Part shown: positions 61,401 through 64,000 of the stretch, in pieces | How positions within the stretch are numbered: the stretch's first letter is position 1 | Layout: each line of letters opens with the position of its first letter | Assembly: GCA_050633665.1 (NCBI GenBank) | Contig: JBOEGY010000013.1 | Coordinates: 14,187-78,186 of the forward strand | DNA length: 64,000 bases | Direction: 5' to 3' | Origin: JAUIAI01 sp050633665 | Lineage (GTDB): Bacteria > Pseudomonadota > Gammaproteobacteria > Burkholderiales > Burkholderiaceae_E | Position numbers and translations under genes: made by a program | Notes under the pieces: generated by a model | The model's database searches: none | What the model was told of the DNA's origin: nothing | The model's input: the letters and a program-made list of their open reading frames with translations, nothing else

Positions 61401-64000
61401 ATCGTTGGTTGTGACGGTCAAGGTATCAGCCGCCACTCCGACGACTTCAGCATCCCCGGTATAAGTCAACGTTGCCAGCGTCGCGTTGATGTCAGATTCA
61501 GTACCAAGAATCGTCAGATCGTCAGAACCAATGCTGCCAGCACTGATAGTAGCGGCCCCAGACAGCGTCACGGCCAGCACTCCGTTTGTAACCTGCAAAC
61601 GCGTCGTTAGATTAGCGCCGGCATCATCAGCGTCAGTAATTGAAATGCCGCTGATGCTTGTAGTGGCCTCCTCAGAAACGGTTTGCGTTCCCGGCACGGT
61701 GTTGACCGGTGCATCATTGACCGCGGTAATATCGATCTGGATGGTATCGACGTCTTGCTGCGACCCACCACTACCGGTATTACCCTGATCATTGGTTGTG
61801 ACCACCAGCGTATCAGCAGCAACACCCACAATATCGGTATCGCCGGTATAGGTCAGCGTGGCCAGCGTCGCATTGATATCAGTTTCATTGCCTTGCAAAG
61901 TTAAGTCGGCTGACCCGTTCGCACCGGTCACTATAGAAGCCAAACCGGACAGGCTGACCGCCAAGACGCCATCACTCACTTGCAGCCTGGTCGTCAAATC
62001 GGCGCCGCCATCATCCGTATCGGCAATACTTATTCCGCTGATGGCTGTAGTGGTTTCCTCGGCAATAGTCTGTGTTCCCGGCACGGTGTTGACCGGGGCA
62101 TCATTGACCGCAGTGATATCGATCTGAATAGTATCCGTGTCTTGTTGCGCCCCGCCACTGCCGGTATTGCCCTGATCGTTCGTCGTGACGGTCAAGGTAT
62201 CTGCTGCCACTCCGACGACTTCGGCATCCCCGGTATAAGTCAGCGTTGCCAGCGTCGCGTTGATGTCAGATTCAGTACCAAGAATCGTCAGGTCGCCCGA
62301 ACCGATGCTGCCGGCACTGACGGTGGCCGCCCCGGAGAGCGTCACGGCTAAGATTCCGTTGGTGACTTGCAAACGCGTCGTCAGATTGGCGCCAGCATCG
62401 TCCACATCGGCAATACTGATCCCGCTGATGGCTTTGGTGGTTTCCTCGGCAACGGTTTGCGTTCCCGGCACGGTATTGACTGGCGAATCATTAACGGCGG
62501 TAATGTCAATCTGCACGCTGTCAGCGTCCTGCTGCGCACCGCCACTGCCGGTATTACCTTGATCGTTCGTCGTGACAGTCAAGGTATCTGCCGCCACTCC
62601 GACGACATCCGCATCGCCGGTATAGGTCAGCGTCGCCAGCGTCGCGTTGATCTCCGATTCAGTACCAAGTATTGTCAGGTCGCTCGAACCAATGCTGCCG
62701 GCACTGATGGTGGCCGCCCCGGAGAGCGTCACGGCTAAGACTCCGTTGGTGACTTGCAAACGCGTCGTCAGATTGGCGCCGGCATCGTCCGCATCGGCAA
62801 TACTGATGCCGCTGATGGCTCTAGTGGTTTCCTCGGCAACCGTCTGCGTTCCTGGCACGGTGTTCACTGGCGCATCATTAACGGCGGTAATATCAATCTG
62901 CACGCTGTCAGCGTCCTGCTGTGCCCCGCCACTGCCGGTATTACCCTGGTCATTCGTCGTGACGGTCAAGGTATCTGCCGCCACTCCGACAATATCCGCA
63001 TCGCCGGTAAAAGTCAGCGTTGCCAGCGTCGCGTTGATGTCAGATTCAGTACCAAGAATCGTCAGGTCACCCGAACCGATGCTGCCGGCACTGATGGCGG
63101 CCGCCCCGGAGAGCGTCACGACCAGCACCCCATTGGTGACCTGCAAACGCGTCGTCAGATTAGCGCCGGCATCGTCCGCATCGGCAATACTGATGCCGCT
63201 GATGGCTGTAGTCGTTTCCTCGGCAACCGTCTGTGTTCCGGGCACGGTATTTATTGGCGGATCATTAACCGCCGTAATATCAATCTGCACGGTATCAGCA
63301 TCTTGCAACGCCCCACCACTGCCAGTATTACCCTGGTCGTTCGTCGTGACGGTCAAGGTATCTGCCGCGATCCCGACCACATCGGTATTGCCGGTATAGG
63401 TCAGCGTCGCCAGCGTCGCGTTGATCTCCGATTCAGTACCAAGAATCGTCAGGTCGCCAGAACCAATGCTGCCGGCACTGATGGTGGCAGCCCCCGAAAG
63501 CGTCACGGCCAGCGCCCCGTTGGTGACCTGCAAACGCGTGGTCAGATTGGCGCCGCCGTCATCTACATCGGCAATACTGATCCCGCTGATTGAGGCGGTT
63601 GTTTCTTCGGCGATAGTCTGTGTTCCGGGCACCGTATTGACCGGGGCATCATTGACCGCCGTAATGTCAATTTGCACGGTATCAACGTCCTGCAACGCCC
63701 CGCCGCTACCGGTATTACCTTGATCGTCGGTCGTGACGGTCAAGGTATCAGCCGCGATCCCGACCACATCGGTATTGCCGGTATAGGTCAGCGTCGCCAG
63801 CGTCGCGTTGATCTCCGACTCAGTACCAAGAATCGTCAGGTCGCCCGAACCGATGCTGCCGGCACTGATGGTGGCCGCCCCGGACAGCGTCACGGCCAGC
63901 ACCCCGGTTGTCACCTGCAAACGCGTCGTCAGATCGGCGCCGGCATCATCAGCGTCAGCAATTGCGATGCCGCTCATTGCGGTCGTTGCTGCTTCGGCAA
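52407..64000 (-). CDS. Giant tandem-repeat cadherin-like surface protein, 5' end outside window
   Basis: The frame is open from the right edge to a stop at 52407, at least 3,864 codons. From the N-terminal side it holds 23 tandem units of 129 residues, a CSPG-like domain (55133-54792), a cadherin domain (54791-54477) and a further beta domain (54476-54138). A divergent 129-residue unit (54137-53751), another CSPG-like and another cadherin domain follow. It then ends in a low-similarity region, a hydrophobic segment (about 52671-52587, VWWLTRSGGLIATILMGI) and an acidic tail. The VNDAP joints and DxD sites suggest calcium-stiffened rods used in adhesion. The membrane-like end replaces an RTX type I secretion signal. 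The ATG at 63977 lies inside a repeat and is not the start. Confidence 0.85.
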   Translation of the reverse strand, partial: AEAATTAMSGIAIADADDAGADLTTRLQVTTGVLAVTLSGAATISAGSIGSGDLTILGTESEINATLATLTYTGNTDVVGIAADTLTVTTDDQGNTGSGGALQDVDTVQIDITAVNDAPVNTVPGTQTIAEETTASISGISIADVDDGGANLTTRLQVTNGALAVTLSGAATISAGSIGSGDLTILGTESEINATLATLTYTGNTDVVGIAADTLTVTTNDQGNTGSGGALQDADTVQIDITAVNDPPINTVPGTQTVAEETTTAISGISIADADDAGANLTTRLQVTNGVLVVTLSGAAAISAGSIGSGDLTILGTESDINATLATLTFTGDADIVGVAADTLTVTTNDQGNTGSGGAQQDADSVQIDITAVNDAPVNTVPGTQTVAEETTRAISGISIADADDAGANLTTRLQVTNGVLAVTLSGAATISAGSIGSSDLTILGTESEINATLATLTYTGDADVVGVAADTLTVTTNDQGNTGSGGAQQDADSVQIDITAVNDSPVNTVPGTQTVAEETTKAISGISIADVDDAGANLTTRLQVTNGILAVTLSGAATVSAGSIGSGDLTILGTESDINATLATLTYTGDAEVVGVAADTLTVTTNDQGNTGSGGAQQDTDTIQIDITAVNDAPVNTVPGTQTIAEETTTAISGISIADTDDGGADLTTRLQVSDGVLAVSLSGLASIVTGANGSADLTLQGNETDINATLATLTYTGDTDIVGVAADTLVVTTNDQGNTGSGGSQQDVDTIQIDITAVNDAPVNTVPGTQTVSEEATTSISGISITDADDAGANLTTRLQVTNGVLAVTLSGAATISAGSIGSDDLTILGTESDINATLATLTYTGDAEVVGVAADTLTVTTNDQGNTGSGGALQDADSVQIDITAVNDPPVNTVPGTQTVAEEATTSISGIAIADTDDAGANLTTRLQVSNGVLAVTLSGAASISAGSIGSSDLTILGTESDINATLATLTYTGDTDVVGVAADTLTVTTNDQGNTGTGGAQQDADSVQIDITAVNDAPVNTVPGTLTIAEEATTSIAGVSIADTDDAGASLTTRLQVSSGVLAVTLSGAATISAGSIGSGDLTILGTESDINATLATLTYTGDADVVGVAADSLTVTTNDQGNTGTGGAQQDADSVQIDITAVNDAPVNTVPGTQTVAEEATTAISGISIADVDDAGAILSTRLQVGNGVLSVTLSGAAVVSAGSLGSADLTVQGTKAEINATLATLTYTGGADVVGIAADSLLVTTNDLGNTGSGGALQDADSVQIDITAVNDAPVNTVPGTQTIAEETTTSISGISIADVDDLGADLATRLQVGNGVLLVSLSGSAVISAGGNGSADLTIQGSEAEVNATLATLSYTGDADVVGIAADTLTVTTSDLGNTGSGGAQQDADNVQIDIAAVNDAPVNTVPGTQTVAEETSSVISGISIADADDAGADLTTRLQVTSGVISVVLSGSTSISAGSNDSADLTIQGSKAEINATLATLAYIGNAEVNGVAADTLTITTNDLGNTGSGGAQQDIDTVQINITAVNDAPVNSVPGTLTVAEETTTVVSGISVADADDAGAALTTRLQVSNGVVLVSLSGSATISAGSNGSADLTIQGSKAEINATLATLTYRGDVDVVGTGADTLIVTSNDLGNTGSGGPQLDTDNVQINITAVNDAPVNTVPGTQTASEETVTTISGISIADVDDAGAGLTTRLQVSNGTLAVTLSGAASVVAGSNGSADLTLLGTEAELNATLASLSYTGNLDVTGTAADSLVVTTNDQGNTGAGGAQQDSDSIQINIAAVNDAPVNTVPGTQTVAEEATTAMSGIAIADADDAGADLTTRLQVTNGVLAVTLSGAATISAGSIGSGDLTILGTESEINATLATLTYTGNTDVVGIAADTLTVTTDDQGNTGSGGALQDVNTVQIDITAVNDAPVNTVPGTQTIAEETTASISGISIADADDGGADVTTRLQVSNGVLFVSLSGSAFISAGSIGTADLTIRGSKAEVNATLATLTYTGDTDVVGIAADTLTVTTDDQGNTGSGGAQQDADSVQIDITAVNDSPVNTVPGTQTIAEETTTAISGISIADADDAGANLTTRLQVTNGALAVTLSGAATISAGSIASGDLTILGTESEINATLATLTYTGDTDIVGVAADTLTVTTNDQGNTGSGGALQDADSVQIDITAVNDAPVNTVPGTQTIAEETTASISGISVADVDGGGGNLTTRLQVSNGVLAVSLSGLASIVTGANGSADLTLQGNETDINATLATLTYTGNTDVVGIAADTLTVTTNDQGNTGSGGALQDADSVQIDITAVNDAPVNTVPGTQTIAEETTASISGISIADVDDGGGNLTTRLQVSNGALAVSLSGLASIVTGANGSADLTLQGNETDINATLATLTYTGDADIVGVSADTLVITTNDQGNTGTGGAQQDADSVQIDITAVNDAPVNTVPGTQIVAEEATASISGISIADVDDAGANLTTRLQVNNGVLTVGLSGATSVVAGANGSADMTVQGSEADINATLSTLTYTGDVDVVGTAADTLTVTTDDQGNSGSGGALQDVDTVQIDLTAVNDAPVNTVPGTQTVAEEATTAIGGISIADADAAGASLTTRLQVSNGRLGITLSGAASIIGGSNNTADLTVQGSRAELNAVLASLTYTGDMDFVGVAADTLIVTTNDQGNTGAGGAQQDVDAVQINVTAVNDAPVISLPGSQTVAEETTATISGISIADIDDAGADLTTRLQVSNGNLVVTLSGSASLVAGSNGSADMTIRGTEADINATLAGLTYTGNANVVGVAADTLLITANDLGNTGSGGALQAVGSLPIDITAVNDPPVITMPGTQNFVEEVAAGINGISIADADHLGAVLSARTQVSNGILNLTLAGSVVIIGGANDSADITVQGTLTDLNTTLSSLIYTGNSEVNGVAADTLTVTSNDLGNTGSGGALQDTESLQINLAAVDDPPSLQVNTGALLDEGGIVAMTSAMLQIADVDTTPGARVITIASAPVTGQLLLNGVPIGAGQGFTQDDLDNNRVSYQHDGAEVFADSFAFTFRDATSGELGGPEVFSFSVNPLNDNDPLINAPFAHVIAENTTAVTNLTASDSDLPAQALTFSLTGGPDAALFSVTSTGAISFRAPADFESPADTDGDNSYELIVQVDDNAGRVSTQALTVSVVNVNEAPAGLDQTVTFNEDSSHVVSLADFGFSDPDAGDNFSAVRIDAAPGLGTLTLSGSPVSAGQVIAAADILAGNLVYTPQADANGNGYASLQFSVQDGGGLFADAPDRLTFTVLPVNDAPAIDAPVRSAATEETPSSIVGVSVSDPDGSGIQLQTRLQVSNGVLDITLAGSAVIVSGANGSADLSIQGTQSDLNASFAGLAYTPGLNVSGAGVDTLFITTGDLGNAGAGGALLDTRSVLIDVSNVNDPPSLAVNTGGVVAEGGTMVVTTAMLSIADSDTPSQFRLLTLSAVPQSGSLVLNGVALDTGNTFSQADLEAGRLEYRHNGAEVFEDQFRFTYADPATGPIGPELFSITVTPVNEAPHSLSPGEAFVSEAIDSGSAIVVLSALDPDDGDVLRFLLVSNPENRFHLNADTGQLSLATGAALDYEQRVQHELRIQVTDASGLTDERVFIVYVLDEVESDGLGSDNQQAAPPVVETPLVAVNPVFNRPEASVESGSRATISLPADTAVALVAAVEPVEPTAAVFSFDITQLTGPDGYVGPVENLPGFKVSVSFDWVPPGTIGVELSSLDTLSARRVTVDFTELEYLLTDRNSEESFVEILLDPIRLAGTVMSIGAVWWLTRSGGLIATILMGIPTWRHLDLLPIVSRQIDDDDQLKPSRFESDLDDVFGDTLGALLQESQRRDQPSHRGRHP
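53751..54137 (-). repeat. Divergent, separated 387-bp unit
   Basis: This copy has exactly 129 codons. It keeps the TRLQVSNGVLDITLAGSA, NGSADLSIQGTQSDLN and TTGDLGNAGAGGALLD marks but is separated from the array by three other domains. It is likely an old copy. Confidence 0.85.
58161..58582 (-). repeat. Near-identical partner of the right-edge segment
   Basis: These 422 bp match 63579-64000 with only four mismatches, at a distance of 5,418 bp (14 units). Units in between differ much more. Confidence 0.9.
63579..64000 (-). repeat. Right-edge copy of the near-identical segment
   Basis: See 58161-58582. Two of the four mismatches (G for T at 63907 and 63991) are in the last 100 bases. The one at 63991 changes the Glu-Glu pair kept in every other unit to Glu-Ala. 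Confidence 0.9.

Larger units (their letters stand above)
55134..64000 (-). repeat. Tandem array of 387-bp units (23 copies, first one partial)
   Basis: The units step by exactly 387 bp from 63647 to 55134 with no indel: 22 full copies plus a partial one at the edge. Each encodes APVNTVPGTQTxAEE..SGISIAD..., ending VQIDITAVND. Two versions of the middle section occur: a SIGSGDLTILGTES type (units 1-5, 7-9, 15, 17) and an NGSADLTxQG type (most others). The copies nearest the C-terminus are most diverged. Confidence 0.97.

Noticed and set aside
62647..63593. Long plus-strand ORFs (up to 279 codons) across the repeat array
   Set aside because: They recur every 387 bp as mirror frames of the giant minus-strand gene and match no family; they are shadows of the repeat.
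63977..63979. ATG 63977 as the start of the giant protein
   Set aside because: It is a Met inside a repeat (AMSGIAIAD, also present in unit 15) and the frame continues open to the edge.
55134..64000. CRISPR array or other short-spaced repeat
   Set aside because: The period is 387 bp, fully coding and without spacers.

Overview
The window looks like a chromosomal piece of a gammaproteobacterium. The reasons are a dapA-bamC pair, a pyrG-kdsA-eno-ftsB block, a RoxA-type ribosomal oxygenase, a SlyD-like isomerase, a lexA-imuA-imuB damage cassette with a clean LexA box, and a zinc-cluster gene order (ZrgA/DUF2796, DUF3299, ABC ATPase, FtsX-like permease) known from Pseudomonas. I could not place it at genus level. 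I saw no tRNA, rRNA, CRISPR array, transposase or phage gene.

Layout. 1-606 is the start of a class V aminotransferase that runs off the left edge. 815-5529 is a branched-chain amino acid ABC operon read leftward (leader ORF, livG, livF, livH, livM, livK), closed by a strong terminator. mutS diverges from it and is followed by a phosphoesterase-like exported protein. 9498-18204 holds slyD, roxA, a small lipoprotein, an MBL hydrolase, dapA-bamC, a methyltransferase and a PAS-GGDEF-EAL protein. 18195-23401 is a leftward housekeeping run (DUF455, alpha/beta hydrolase, PHP phosphatase, YciO, M50 protease, trpS). Next come a gamma carbonic anhydrase and hslO, then ftsB/eno/DUF1330/kdsA/pyrG. 29725-33857 carries ketone-body and fatty-acid functions (CoA transferase A/B, an SDR, ETF-ubiquinone oxidoreductase). 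33876-37240 is the putative zinc operon. A roughly 700-base gap precedes a Tat-exported PhoX phosphatase. A 3-hydroxyisobutyrate dehydrogenase-like gene, an RRM protein, lexA-imuA-imuB, xylB and an aldehyde dehydrogenase follow.

The right end is accessory in character. A DUF1569 lipoprotein is followed by a three-gene module: DUF5666 lipoprotein, DUF6502 protein with a probable helix-turn-helix, then a divergent, larger DUF5666 lipoprotein. Between the divergent genes lie two 19-bp palindromes of the type CAAGGGAA-N3-TTCCCTTG exactly 50 bp apart. One overlaps a consensus -35 and the other the expected start of transcription. I read this as an undescribed autoregulated switch for the DUF5666 proteins.

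The last 11.6 kb are one open reading frame on the minus strand that runs off the right edge. It is a giant surface-type protein with at least 23 tandem units of exactly 129 residues (387 bp, no indels), plus a divergent unit, cadherin-like domains and a C-terminal hydrophobic segment instead of an obvious type I secretion signal. Some units are far more alike at DNA level than their neighbours, including a 422-bp pair with only four mismatches that lies 14 units apart. This shows ongoing recombination, and possibly assembly trouble at the edge.
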